A DNA stretch of 64,000 nt from Beroe forskalii. Its lineage: Eukaryota > Ctenophora > Nuda > Beroida > Beroidae. The first letter of the stretch is position 1, and each line of letters opens with the position of its first letter. Position numbers and translations under genes: made by a program. The stretch covers positions 158,925-222,924 of the forward strand of contig WFMF01000293.1 of NCBI GenBank assembly GCA_011033025.1. The letters are read 5' to 3'. The notes below the pieces were generated by a model, which had not been told where the DNA came from, ran no database searches, and saw nothing but the letters and a program-made list of their open reading frames with translations. Below, piece after piece: positions 1 to 11,948 of this stretch.

Positions 1-1000
1 AGTTGATAGTTGAGCGGATCATGAAAAACCTCTTCCACATGTTTCAGATAAAGTTGAAATCAAGGATAACACTGGCCATGGAGCCATGGCGTAAGAAGAA
101 ATTGATGGAAGTCATATTCTTCATCTTGGAGTATAATCAGCAAAGAGAGGGCTCCTCTTGATTCCTTCACAAAATAAAGGTATGGTGGAGTATGCTAAGG
201 CTTCTGCCACAGAGCCACTTGTCAATGGAGGCCACCAGTGGCGACCAAATTGTCGGCATTGATGACAACAATGATATATTGACAAAAATGATGACACTGC
301 CACAATCTCCACTTTCGCAAGAATCATTATTCACTTTCGAATAAAAGTTCCTCACGACTGTGCTGAAATTTGTGCAATAATGGAACTCAGACTGAAATTC
401 ACAAGGGGGCTGTTGATGCGATCAACTCATAAGACAGTATTATCTTATTTGTCCGTGACCACTATAATATATGACCTAAGAATTTGTACTGTTTTAGGCG
501 CATGTTAATTTATGATAAAAGTACATAATACCGTTCTCAGTCATTGGAATAACCTAATAACGGTGCTTCGTTCACATTTACAATCCCTGTGTATAATATC
601 AACTCATGAATAGTCGAAGGCTCCTGCACCAATACGTATCGTTAGCTAGCGGCACACTGGCTGCAGCTTTGGTGCTTTGTGTCTGTTGGGAGCCGACAGT
701 GGGCTTGTTTCACCCCGCACCCCAGGAATGTCCAGTATTACAGCACCTCTTTGCTAAATGAATTTAAAATTAATAGAAATGCCACCTTGAATGAATACAT
801 ACAATCACAGATGGCCGTATTTTGAGAATAATTGACGTAATTGGTGATTCCTGTTAAGTACCAACATCAGCAGGGCCTCAGAAGTTCGAGAAGAAGTCAA
901 AAAATGCCGAAATTTGCCGAAAAAACGGCGATTTTGTGCCAATATTTCCTCACATGAACAAACATCTACTAGCTGAGCATCCATTACTGTGCTCTGAGTC
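1..1000. other. AT-rich intergenic DNA, no gene seen
   Basis: No open frame here shows a recognisable domain, coding bias or splice context. The short open frames are ordinary for AT-rich DNA. I see no tandem repeat or mobile-element terminus. Confidence 0.5.
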
Positions 1001-1014
1001 ACATGACCGAAACA

Positions 1015-1378
1015 CTAGCCAATGAGAGAGCAGCAGTGGAATCACGCGCGAGAGCTGCAGCCAATGAGAGCGCAGATCTGGCAAGTTTCTGAGAGTCACG
1101 CAGAGAGCTCCAGCTAGTGTCGAGTAGACATTGCGTAGATCTCACGTGAGGCGCGTTCCACTCCTTCGAGCTCGTCTCCTCGATTTTCATTGGCCCTCCC
1201 ACTTGTGTCCCGTTATCCCAGAGTTAAGACTGACTACGATTTGTGACCATTGCGACAGTCCTAACACATCACGTGCTATCTTTCACGATTTTTTGGAAGA
1301 CCGGGCCATCTGACTTTAGTTCTTACTTGAACACTTTAAGATTGTTACTACTCGACTTTTGTCTTAACCTTTGTTGAC
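1015..1378 (+). promoter_or_regulatory. Candidate promoter/5' UTR of the zinc-finger gene
   Basis: This stretch is richer in G+C and CpG than its surroundings. It holds two direct CCAAT boxes in the shared context GCCAATGAGAG (about 1018 and 1060) and an inverted ATTGG at 1189, plus a CACGTG E-box near 1144. It ends at the proposed start codon at 1379. CCAAT-box clusters are typical of NF-Y-driven, TATA-less promoters. The promoter role is inferred from position and composition; I see no TATA box or transcript evidence. Confidence 0.4.
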
Positions 1379-4300
1379 ATGCTCGTTCAAAACGTGTACG
1401 ACCCTTCAGTTGTTAACACTTCTCAAAATGCTAAGAAAGGTACATATCAATTTTTACTTCTTCAATTTTTCTATCACAACATACTTACAAATTACTTCTT
1501 TGAATTACAGTATTGCACTCGCAATGCTAAAGTAACCCTAATGTAGATGATGCTTGGAAACCTCGGACATAACTTATATTTTTTTCCACTCAATGAAATA
1601 AAATTTTAACTAAGTCAACATTTTTTATCATAATAGACATACATAGCTTCTTTGAATTCAAACCTTCCCTTCACATCCTCAGATGAACTAATTTCAGTTT
1701 ATATGATGCAAGTTACTATGATGGAAAAATTCGGCCACAACTTAATTTTTTTTCCATTTATCTTAACTAATCTTGACTCTTATTCAAGATGATTTTACTC
1801 TATGTAAATTTATGGCCGTGTCTATTATCGAAACAATTCAAGATAACATTGACTTACTTATTCAACTTCCTGATGGTAAAGTTAAGGTACTACATGCACG
1901 ATCCCTATCTGCAAGAAATTTCTGACTTATTTCCATTGACAGAAATTTACAGAACAGAGGTTATCTCTGGCTCAGGTATATGAGGTTGATGAGAGAATAA
2001 TTTCAAAAATTCAATAATTCAGTCATGAAGTAAAAAATTACTGAAAAGGATTGAGCAATGGACAAAGAACAAGAAAATATGAGTTGTTGATGAAAAAGCT
2101 TTGTGTCGATAAATTGAATTAAACATAAATCAAATTAGGATATTTATTTATTTATGAATACGTATCAGTTACCATAGCACATTGAATGGAAAATTCAACA
2201 AAAAACTCAAAGAATCATTCAAGATTACATCAGATATTTTTATCCATTTTTACCCCCAAACTCTCAACGTTAAAAATATTGCAATTTATTTTTGAAGGGA
2301 TGGAGTTAATCCATGGTTCATCCATGGTTCATTATTTGGTGCAAAAATTCGAACTCTTAATTTTTTCTACTCATCATCTTGTGCAAATCTAATGAAATTC
2401 AGGCACTTAGTTTCAAAAAGGTGATTTCTTGAAAATACTTCAGCCCCACAACTCTATAACAGAATTTTAGAATTTTGCACACAGTCGATCTTTTCGATTT
2501 TTAAAATTCTGAACATATGATCAATTCAAAATTCAGAAATTAAAATCTCTGGCTGTTGAAAAAAAAAATTCCTCAACTTCAAAATATCTAACATGGCGAA
2601 TAAAGTTAAAATTACTGAAAGTACAATAATTTAATTTTGTCATCTTTGTTTTGGTGAAAAATGAATTTTTGAAAATTTCTTGGGAAAATCATGCTCTCAG
2701 AAAATTGGAGGGAAATTTGTCATGAATAAAATAGTGCCCTTAGGCGGGCGAGTAGGTATTCCCGCCACATTACGATTTACGCTGGACAAGTGACTTGATT
2801 GCCTTTGTTTGAAATTTCCAGTCATGCAGCAAAACCATGATTTTGATGAAAATTCAATCGAAATTTTAAATTTACGATTATTTATACTACGATTTTTTGT
2901 CTCAGGTGTGTTTATCCGGATAAATTTTATTTCATATGATTTTGTGAAAAAATTTTGACACTCCAATTTTACACTGACTTAGCTACCAAAATTTCCACAG
3001 AAAATTCATCCATTTTTTTGAAATTTCGTCACATTTTCACGTCATTAAATAGAAATTTTATCATATTTTCTTTCAGAAAAACGGTTCCTTTGCAACGTGT
3101 GCTGTAAGCAGTTCCAACACAAGGGAAACCTGAACTCGCACATGCGTTCCCACACCGGAGAACGGCCGTACAGCTGCGATGTATGTGAAAAGAGATTCTC
3201 TACCTCTGGCATCCTGAAAACTCATATGAGGACCCACACTGGAGAGAAGCCTTACCTCTGCGACACTTGCGGCAAACGATTCTCCCACATCGGCATTCTC
3301 AAGGTGAGACTTGCTCCGTCGAATTTTCAATGATTTTCTTTGTTTCAGTTGAATTTGCCGATTTTTCCTGATTTTCTTTGTTTCAGTTGAATTTGCCGAT
3401 TTTATCCTTTGAATTTGTGGTATTTTTTACTACTAAATTTCGTCTATTACCATCTCGGTCTTAAGCTTCAGAGATTGTGATTAAAATTTGTTTTTTTTAT
3501 TTTACTTATATTTATTTGTCAGATTTTTTATTTGATTTGCTTTGTTTTGCCGAAATTTTTTTGCTTTGAATTTTAAAATTTTCTGATAACTTTTTCGAGT
3601 TTACTTATTGGAGTTTCCTTATTGATAATTTATTTCTTGCTGTATATTTAATCGATTCGATAACCATTCCTGAGTAGAAAACAGGCCATACAGTCTCACC
3701 TTTTCATTTTTCTGTTCCATTTTGTTCTTTTTGCTCGATATAATCAACAGATTTACTCAATAAATTTTTATAACCAAAATTTTGCAATATACATTAGATT
3801 TCAATTTTTGTCCATGAAGGTAAAGCCAAAAAAATTCATGACTTTATTGACCTCCATTTTTTCGAATCAAAATAAGCCGGGTGCTGGGAATAACTCATGC
3901 TGAGAAAGTGAGAACAACCAAATATAATCAGAAAATACCACAAATCTATTGACTACAAAAATCTGTTGGTTACATTTCGTCGAATAGTTTCATTCTTTTT
4001 GGATTCAAATTTACTAGCCGTTTTTGCTTTTGTTTTGTAACTTTTTCGCCGTTTTTCGTGACATTTAAGGATAATTGGGTGTATCTGACAAAAATATTTG
4101 AATCCACTCTTTTCCATTTGAATCAACTTTTTGCATCGTACAGTAGCCATTATCTTCTTTCGTACCTTTTTCTTGTAATTGTAAATTTTTGCTCATTGAA
4201 TATTCCATTTGTTCCTTTGTCTTGTAATTGTTATTTTTTCTCATCGAATGTTCCATTTCAGAATCACATGCTGACTCATTCGGGAGAAAGGCCCCACCGG

Positions 4301-6536
4301 TGCCCCATTCCAGACTGTGGAAAAGACTACAGCCGTGCTGCTAACTTGAAGATTCACATGAGATCACATACTGGTGAGTTTATTCTCTAGAGTCCGGGGC
4401 GACTACTCAAACCAAGATTTTTCGCTCAGTCAACGGCGCGCCCGTGGAACGTGCTGAAAATATGAACTTTGTCGCGATTTTAGGCGGGAACCCTCCGGGC
4501 GAGTTATTTGTACTCAGGGTAAATTCCTTCATCATTAAGAAGTCTCTAAATATCTGCTCCGGGGTGGTGGTCATTGCATTCACGAATAGTAATTCTATTA
4601 GGTGCCGCACATGGGAGTCTTCACCCGCTATGTGTAGACAGTTCAGGCCTAAAGGGTGCAACTTAGGTCCCGTGTTTGATGCACCCCAAATTTGTGCAGC
4701 TAATTCACACTGTAATTCTTTTCAGGTGAACGACCCTTCAAGTGCGAACACCCGAAATGTGATTGGAGCTTCGCATCAAATGCCGACCTAAAGATCCACC
4801 TCAAGTCTCATTCCGGTAGCAAGCCACTGACTTGCAACGTGCTCGATTGCAAGAAAGAGTTCACGGATAACAACGACTTGAAGAATCACATCATCTCCCA
4901 CAACGAAATGAACTTGTAAGTGTAGTTCAAATACTCTAGACCAATTTTAACGCCCATCTATCAAATGTATAAAATTACATGACAAAAATTGAGAATTTTA
5001 ATAAGTAGAAATCAGGATGCCTTATTTCCTTGATTCATGTTGAAATGTTTTATAGTAAACTTTTTTGAATGCCCTAAGTATATTTTCATTTTCAGGAAAA
5101 TGAATGAGGAGAACAACTACCAGCAAGCTGAGATTATCAATGCTGTCACAGAAAAAACCTCCAACTACGACTGGATAACTCTTGAAAGTAAGTTTAAAAT
5201 TAAGTCGCGCTAATAACTTAATAAGAGCAAGTACCTCGACTCAAGAGAGCTCCAACTTCTTGTTATTTTCGTCACACTTTATTTCCGACACTCTAACAGT
5301 TGTTCTTGTTTACTCAAACCTGAAAGTATTTCATAATTTCAATAACTATCATGTACAGCTGAGCTATAACAACACACTATTTCAGGTGAATTTAAAAAGA
5401 TTGAGAACTACGGGGGTTGCAGGAGGACATGTCCCAACGAGAAGCCCTACGCCTGCTCGGTCTGCCCCACAACTTACAGCACGCTAGCTAAGCTGAAGCT
5501 GCACATCAAGGAACACGACACGGTGTCTGAGACGAGGCCGTACAAGTGTGGCGAGTGCAGCAGGAAGTTCTCCCAGCCGCGAAACATCCACCGACACATG
5601 GTCCTGTCCCACGGCAAAGCCGAGACCACCGGACCCTTCACACTGGCCCTGATGTCACCGGAGAAACGGATACCCTTCTCGGACAAGAACTGCCAGACGG
5701 AGAGAGGTCGGAAGAGGCCCCTGGACGAGCTCCACAAGTCAGCCTTCACCCCGGTTGCCAAGTCTCCAAACACCTCCCCGGAGCACTCTGTCACACCCAC
5801 CAAGCCGACAGTGAACCCAACCCAGCTCTACATCACCAACGTGAAGAGTCTGAGGGAAGTCAACCCTTTCCCTGACATCAAACCTCTCGGAGAGGAGTCA
5901 CCAGTCTCCAGCAACCTGAAGATAAAGGAGGAGAAGAAGTCCCCCAGACACCACCCCTACTCCAGACCTTCCCCAACGAAGATAGCGCCACGACCCACTC
6001 CCAGACTGGCGCCCAAGCCACCCCAGTACACCATAGTCCAAGCTGTCAAGATTCCCACGGTCCAAGCGTTCCCCGTGAAGGTAGAGCAGAAGACTTCTCC
6101 ACCGCCTGTATCTGCAGCTCCTGGAAGGATCCCCTCACCCCCTGCTATCCATGCCAGGATCCCTACTCCCCCTCAGACAAGGATCCTACTCCCCTCAAAC
6201 AAGGATCCCTCAAACTCCCCTCAAACAAGGATCCCTACCCCACCTCACGCAAGGATTCCCTCTCCCCCTCAAGCACCAACACAGTCCCGGATCCCGTCAC
6301 CACAGCAAGCTTCCACGCAGTGCAGAATCCCAACTCCTCCAGCCCGGATCCACACTCCAGAGAACCTGCACAGTATCACCATGGTGGACCAGATTCGGTA
6401 TGCTGCGATCCTCGCCTCCTTCGACCACCTGGTTCAGGGATACCGAGCTCACCAGACATACCAAACTCTCAAGAGCTTCTACAAGTGCCTCATGACTGCC
6501 AAGACTTCGGTAGAGCTGGGAAAGATGCCGTGGTGA
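1379..6536 (+). CDS. C2H2 zinc-finger protein, eight fingers, proline-rich C-terminus (spliced)
   Basis: Probable nuclear DNA-binding protein. Proposed exons are 1379-1439, 3077-3303, 4262-4373, 4726-4915, 5096-5187 and 5386-6536; all joins are GT-AG and in phase, giving about 610 residues. Exon 1 (20 codons, [10 protein letters not shown]...) is the weakest call, but it ends in phase 1 exactly as exon 2 needs and lies just after a CCAAT-rich stretch. Fingers 1-3 are in exon 2, finger 3 being split by an intron before NHMLTH. Finger 4 is in exon 3, fingers 5-6 in exon 4, and fingers 7-8 (about residues 251-305) open the last exon. Fingers 4-6 have the long C-x4-C spacing, and TGERP/TGEKP linkers join the early ones. 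Fingers 6 and 7 are separated by an acidic linker exon (5096-5187). The tail is Pro/Ser-rich with a degenerate RIPTPPQT repeat (about residues 473-553) and a conserved-looking end ([20 protein letters not shown]). I cannot name the family. An inverted damaged copy lies at 56708-63860. Confidence 0.8.
6160..6260 (+). repeat. 24-bp coding minisatellite (TRIPTPPQ repeat)
   Basis: A 24-base unit of the form GGATCCCTACTCCCCCTCAA plus ACAA encodes the eight-residue unit TRIPTPPQ. In this copy one unit is 2 bases short and the next 2 bases long, so a short segment reads [14 protein letters not shown] before the frame returns. In the inverted copy (57000-57080) all units are regular. Total length is identical in the two loci. 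Confidence 0.8.
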
Positions 6537-6760
6537 ATGGACGCTGAGACCAATCCGATGGGTTGAAGGTACCAAATAAACTACAACTTGGCATTTGATG
6601 GAGCGTTGGAAGGTGCTGGCGGGGCCCTGTCACATTGGCAGGACAACTTCTGGAGCTGAGACGAGAAAGAAAGACAAAAAGCACCGACGAGGATGATTCA
6701 CAAAGAAGAAGAAGAAAAGAAGACCGATACGAAAGAATAAAGCTGACTTATTTATATATA
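6537..6760 (+). other. 3' UTR with polyadenylation signals
   Basis: AATAAA hexamers occur at 6575-6580 and 6736-6741 after the TGA of the zinc-finger gene. The stretch between is purine-rich with repeated GAAGAAGAA. The same sequence follows the inverted copy. The second signal, followed by AT-rich DNA, is the likelier cleavage signal. Confidence 0.5.
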
Positions 6761-6989
6761 CCACATTTTATCTAAACTTTGTATATATTATTCTGATGGG
6801 TTATGATTTATGAACACTTATACTAACGACGAATTATTTTTACTTTTTGTACTATTTATGTTTATCGAGAATTGCTGTATATATTTACTATACGCATTTT
6901 AGACTTACCAACCAATAATCCGTACTGCTTATTTGAGTTATGATCAAGTATGTCTTAAATGAGGGAACTGGAGGAATAAAATGGTTCAA

Positions 6990-7500
6990 TTGTGTGGGGG
7001 AACTTGGTTACTGGTGCGGGGGAACTTTGTTTCTAGTGCGGGGGAACTGCGTTATTGGTATGAGGAACTTTGTTACTATTGGCTAGTGCGGGGAACTTTG
7101 TTATTGGTGCGGGGGAACTTTGTTACTAGTGGCTAGTGCGGGGAACTTTGTTACTGGTATGGGAGAACTTTGTAACTGGTGCGGGGGAACTTTGTAACTG
7201 GTACGGGGGAACTCTGTTACTGGTGCGGGGGAACTTTGTAACTGGTACGGGGGAACTCTGTTACTGGTGCAGGGGAACTTTGTTAGTTTTTTACTGGTGC
7301 GGGGGCAATTTTGTCACTGGTGCGGGGGGGGGGTTGGACTGTGTACTGGTGCGGGGGGGGACTGTGTTACTGGTTCGGGGAACTTTGTTACTGGTGCGGT
7401 GAGGGGGAACTTTGTAACTGGTGCGGGAAGAACTTTACTACTGGTTCGGGGAACTTTGTTACTGGTGGGGGGACTTTGTTACTGCTGCGGGGAAATCAGT
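6990..7500 (+). repeat. G-rich minisatellite, about 22-bp unit
   Basis: Head-to-tail variants of GGGGGAACTTTGTTACTGGTGC fill this stretch, with runs of G of variable length. Long open frames in several phases are only a consequence of the periodicity. The same array, inverted, follows the other zinc-finger copy (55440-56245). Confidence 0.9.
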
Positions 7501-7885
7501 TAATGGTGCATGAAACTTTGTTACTGGCGAAGGGTGACAATGATTCTATACAGCCATCCGCTGTGCATCTAAAAAGCCATAAAAAGATCTCTGGTCATTT
7601 GGGGAAAATTCGGCATCGACATTTTTCCATACCTGCAATCAGAACAAAACAATTTTGATGGAGCGACTTTGTTACTGGTGCGGGGGGACTTTGTTACTGC
7701 TGCGGGGGAAATCAGTTAATGGTGCATGAAACTTTGTTACTGGCGAAGGGTGACAATGATTCTATACAGCCATCCGCTGTGCATCTAAAAAGCCATAAAA
7801 AGATCTCTGGTCATTTGGGGAAAATTCGGCATCGACATTTTTCCATACCTGCAATCAGAACAAAGCAATTTTGATGGAGCGACCG
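7500..7885 (+). repeat. Tandem duplication of a unit of about 225 bp beside the minisatellite
   Basis: The stretch containing CTATACAGCCATCCGCTGTG and the following ATTCGGCATCGAC occurs twice here (about 7500-7660 and 7725-7880), separated by two minisatellite units. It occurs only once in the right arm (about 55240-55400). The duplication therefore arose after the arms separated, or was lost from the other arm. Confidence 0.85.
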
Positions 7886-8047
7886 GACGACTGTTCACTG
7901 TAGAGTGATTGATCGTGCAGCTGCATGATATATTTGAGAACGTGTGATATTGAAATCTACAAAATCATCATTTAATGTGTCGTGCGCGCGATGATCATCA
8001 CATGAAAATCCTGGCGCGCTCCTCGAAATGTTTTAACCAGGACATGT

Positions 8048-9438
8048 CAGTAGACCTTACGACCCTTGCCACACTGCCACATTGCCACACTGCCACACTC
8101 GAGAGTGTGGCAAATATAGTGTGGCACTGTGGCAGATTTTCGAGTTCTGCCACACTATTTTACGCTTTTTGCCACACTGCCGCACTGCCACACTCGAAAT
8201 CAGTGTGGCAGCCACACTGCCACACTCCGTTATCCGACCTTACGAAGAGTGTGGCAGCCACACTAATCCAAAAGAAGAAAATTATCCGATTGCTTATTTT
8301 ATTTCATTACCACGGTTAAGAGTCATCTGTTGACATGAACCAGTGGTTGATCTTATCATCCTATGACGGTCTAACTACCCCTTGTCTGAAGATAACAGAG
8401 CATGTGCTTCAGTAATCAGTTGGTTCCTGCTGACCCTGGCCTAACTTGTAGCCAATCTTTGATTGAGGATGCGAGATGATAATAGAGTCAATGTGCATCA
8501 AAATTTAAGCGTTATACAGATTGAATAACAATTAACAATTGCATTTACAACACCTGACAATCACGTCGTGTGAATTGTGATCCTAAACAAACACTACAGA
8601 GCAAAGTTCACTCACGTTCCAACTTCCATGATGGCACAGCTTACCAAATATCAAATGATTGATCCTACATAGTTCATATCATTATTGCGGTATGACAGTT
8701 ACAAATTAAGTATAAGCTGAAGTGCATATTCACGATGTCAAATCCTAATTCAATAAACCCGCCTATTGCAACATAAATTTAGTTATTACTCTAAACTGAA
8801 TTACATGCAACTAGCAAGTACCACAATCGTTTGTACGATTAACTTCCTAGTGGGTTCATATCTTGTAACTTGTTTAAGGATGAGGACTATACATTTTTCA
8901 TTATTTGACGTCGCCAGTATTAGTGTTATTATTCAAGGTTGGCACTTGGTGGGCTAAAAGGTGCAACTTCGTAAGCACTATACCGTGGTGTTTCCACATA
9001 AAAGACGGCGCGCACAAGATAAGTCAACATACTTGAATAGCCAGGGAAACATGAATACCGAGACGCGGTATTGATTTAAACAGATTAATCAATACTTCAA
9101 TATTGCTATTAAATCATTAATTATCTTTAATCATTGATATAATTTGTTTCACCTTGCTTTCCAAATTTAATGAGCCAATACAATACAAATACGCTACGTA
9201 ATTTCATCAAAAGTAACATGTACGGTTATAAATCTAATTATTATGTGGCAGTCATGACACGTAAGGTCAACATTGCCACACTATCCCATAAGGCGTGCTG
9301 ACCTTACAGCGAGTGTGGCAGTGTGGCAATAAAAATGTTGCCACACAGTGTGGCAACGCGGCAGTGTGGCAAATGAGTGTGGCAGTGTGGCAAACGAGTG
9401 TGGCAGTGTGGCTGCCACACTGCTCGTAAGGTCTACTC
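8048..9438. mobile_element. hAT-like non-autonomous DNA transposon (MITE), 1391 bp
   Basis: Terminal inverted repeats CAGTAGACCTTACGA and TCGTAAGGTCTACTC are flanked by a perfect 8-bp target duplication, GGACATGT (8040-8047 and 9439-9446). An 8-bp duplication and a CAG start are hallmarks of the hAT superfamily. Both subterminal regions (8070-8265 and 9270-9425) are packed with direct and inverted copies of AGTGTGGCA/TGCCACACT, plausible transposase-binding clusters. The middle, about 1 kb, is AT-rich with no transposase frame. The GGTC/GACC-TTACG motif is reiterated inside the ends (8230, 9263, 9297), suggesting nested or rebuilt termini. Confidence 0.85.
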
Positions 9439-9446
9439 GGACATGT

Positions 9447-9725
9447 TTTACGCGACATGGGACAAGCCGCGCCGCGAATTTCGGCACTCCAAATGCGCGC
9501 GTCGCGCGCATTTGCAACTTCCTCCCATTATACATGCTGCCGAAAATTTGAGATGGTTTGTTGGGCAACCAGAAACTCTAAAATATGTTTTCTCATCATC
9601 ATAATATGAATTGAGAACATCTGATCTCAATTCACAACGTCCCTTGACTTTATTTCGAAGGTTTTACTTTATTCCAACAGCTGTAACAGCCAATGACAGG
9701 AATCGAAGGATTCAAGTAAACAGGC
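9447..9725. other. No gene; short CG palindromes
   Basis: AT-rich sequence with a CG-rich palindromic patch (AATGCGCGCGTCGCGCGCATT near 9492). Nothing coding is supported. Confidence 0.4.
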
Positions 9726-9729
9726 CAGT

Positions 9730-10010
9730 GACGGTTAAGGAAGTGTAATCCATACTTTCGCCCGAGACTTCGCTGCAATGGGCAGCTCATTTAACCCTCC
9801 CGCACAGTTTCCTGTACGCTCGGCTGAGTGAACCGTGGCTGCTTAGGTGAGAGTTCTCACCCTAGCTCGGTGGCAAGGCCAAAACCACCAACCTCGCGAT
9901 TGAAAGTACGACGCCCTAACCACTGCGCCAACCACTCGCGCTAACCACTGCGCTACCTGGCCACTGAACTTGGCAACATTTGATGCACTCTTCGCGCATT
10001 AATAGGACGT
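9730..10010 (-). mobile_element. tRNA-derived SINE-like sequence
   Basis: Read on the minus strand, the stretch near 9890-9960 contains repeated A-box-like GCGCAGTGGTTAG motifs, as in the D-arm of tRNA-derived SINEs. The B-box and acceptor pairing are poor, so this is not a functional tRNA. The element limits are estimates. Confidence 0.35.
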
Positions 10011-10394
10011 GAGGCGTGGCCAAAAATTGGGGATTGCTGGTAGGGCCTCCAGGGATTTCTTGGGCTTGGGGGCCGAAAAATCGCATGTAGTACATTTTGT
10101 ACTGCACAATGACCCTTGCCAAACTGATGACCCATATTAGCCCGTGAGCACTTGAAATCAGTTTAAGGCTTTAAATTATCTTACATCTTTACATCATATA
10201 TTCGTATTATGCACGATTAACATAGTCCCACATGGTGACCAAACTTAATAACACTGTCTATATATTTCATAACGCGGAGATATGATCCGGCCAAATCACA
10301 GCACTTCTGTACTGTGGTTTGTGGATTAAATAACTCATATGAGTAAACATTGCCACAATAAATGTGCTGACCTTGTGCCGAACGATTGCTGTAG

Positions 10395-10843
10395 TGTGGC
10401 AATAAAAGATATTGCCACTGGCAATAATCCAATCAACGAACATCGAGTTTGATTCATCAACTCTTTGATTGGATTACATTCATAACTTTGATTAAACCAA
10501 TCATCGAACATCGAGTACAATACAGTCACTGGGCCTTGATTGGAATCCAATCAACGAACATCGAATAGGATAGTTGTACAGTTCCTTGATGTAATCCAAT
10601 CAACGAACACCGAGTACAATACAGTCACTGGGCCTTGATTGGAAACCAATCAACGAATATCGAGTGAAATACAGTCATACCTCTTTGATTGGAATCCAAC
10701 TATTTAACACCGGATAGAATACAGTTGATTGGATTCCAATCAACGAAGACCGAATAGAATACAGCCGCTGTCCCGTGATTCTAATCCATTTAACGAACAC
10801 CGAGTAGAATACAGCCACTGTGCCTTGATTGGAATCCAATCAA
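10395..10843. repeat. Tandem array, about 50-60-bp unit, with internal palindrome
   Basis: About eight diverged units read roughly AATCCAATCAACGAACACCG followed by AGTACAATACAG, a short variable part and TTGATTGG. CCAATCAA and TTGATTGG at the unit ends are inverted repeats, so each junction can form a hairpin. The array stops exactly at the TG that opens the LTR-like repeat. Confidence 0.85.
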
Positions 10844-11494
10844 TGTGGGAGACCTAGGGTCCCCCTTATGGTAATTGGGTGTCTGGGAGGAGTCATTAAG
10901 GCTGTAACATCAGGTTGGGAGATTTGTATGGTACTGAACAGGAATCTTAAGTTAAGGGCACCAGATGTCCTTAAATCTAAACATCAGACGCTTTGGAGTT
11001 ATTCTAAAAGTACTGAATTCACTCAGGACAGATAGGCAGATGAAAGAGTGTCATCAGCATGGCACAGAGTGCCAAGCTGATGATATTGACTTGGCTACTT
11101 GTTGTGAGTGAATAACAAGAGACATTATTCCTGACCTGATTCGGATTCATGTTATTGGAAAATTACCAGAGATGATGCTACTGTGCGGGGCACCCGCTTA
11201 AATCTCCATTCTATTTGGTGGCTGGCCAATCAGAGCCTAGGACAGAGTCTGGTGACCCCTGCACATGAGCAATATTAGTCTTATCGGGAATTACATCAGC
11301 TGATCCCACTGTCTTAAAATTTAGAGGGATTTAGGTTAGGGGTTTATCAGGATAGATGTTGGTTATCCATTGGGTAGTTGTTTCTTTTGACCCCTCGCAT
11401 GGGGGTGACCCCTGATTAGGGGATAAGCCTAGGGGTGGTGATGGGCTAGTAGATGCCTGAACTGCAATGTCATTTTTATAATCAAGTTAAAAGG

Positions 11495-11948
11495 CTCAAT
11501 GTAAATTGTGCACAGTTCATAGTAGTTTTTATAGTTTATACTTGATTTCGTAAAGTTGAAAGGCTCAATTAAGTTGCAAGGCTCAATGTAAATTGTGCAC
11601 CATACAAACTAGTTCAAGGAAGCTTTGGTACTAATTAATGAATTGCCATCTAATTCTAATTAAGTTGAAAGGCTCAATGTAAATTGTGCACCGTACATAC
11701 TAGTTTAACGAAGCTTTGATACTAAATGAATTGACATCTTATTAAGTTGAAAGGCTCAATGTAAATTGTGCACCGTACATACTAGTTCCAGGAAGCTTTG
11801 ATACTAATTAATGAATTGCCATCTAATTCTAATTAAGTTGAAAGGCTCAATGTAAATTGTGCACCGTACATACTAGTTTAAGGAAGCTTTGATACTAATA
11901 AATGAATTGCCATCTAATTAAGTTGAAAGGCTCAATGTAAATTGTGCA
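11495..11948 (+). repeat. 82-bp tandem array within the 5' LTR-like repeat
   Basis: Units contain AAGGCTCAATGTAAATTGTG, ACATACTAGTTTAAGGAAGC and GAATTGCCATCTAATT. The array continues at 12976-13215 after the fold-back insertion and recurs in the 3' repeat. Confidence 0.9.

Larger units (their letters stand above)
4150..8037 (+). repeat. Left arm of a large inverted duplication
   Basis: From about 4150 (in the intron between zinc-finger exons 2 and 3) to 8037 the sequence reappears in reverse complement at 63972-55088. Shared items in order are exons 3-6, the 3' UTR, the minisatellite and a stretch ending GAAATGTTTTAAC. The coding parts are nearly identical. The right arm is longer because of insertions in two introns. 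Confidence 0.9.

Noticed and set aside
4444..4791. 115-residue frame starting MERAENMNF, present in both arms
   Set aside because: It lies mainly in an intron of the zinc-finger gene and runs out of frame into the next exon. It is conserved only because the arms are recent duplicates.
5474..6684. Minus-strand and other-phase frames over the zinc-finger last exon
   Set aside because: Shadows of the real coding exon; the same shadows appear in the inverted copy.
7136..7660. Gly/Cys/Trp-rich repeat proteins (also 55178-56175)
   Set aside because: Open frames of the G-rich minisatellite in several phases at once; not genes.
8048..9438. Piece of the zinc-finger arm spacer
   Set aside because: Clean 8-bp duplication and TIRs show a separate transposon inserted just beyond the arm end.
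10395..10843. CRISPR-like array
   Set aside because: Diverged contiguous tandem units with no unique spacers, in a eukaryotic genome: a satellite.
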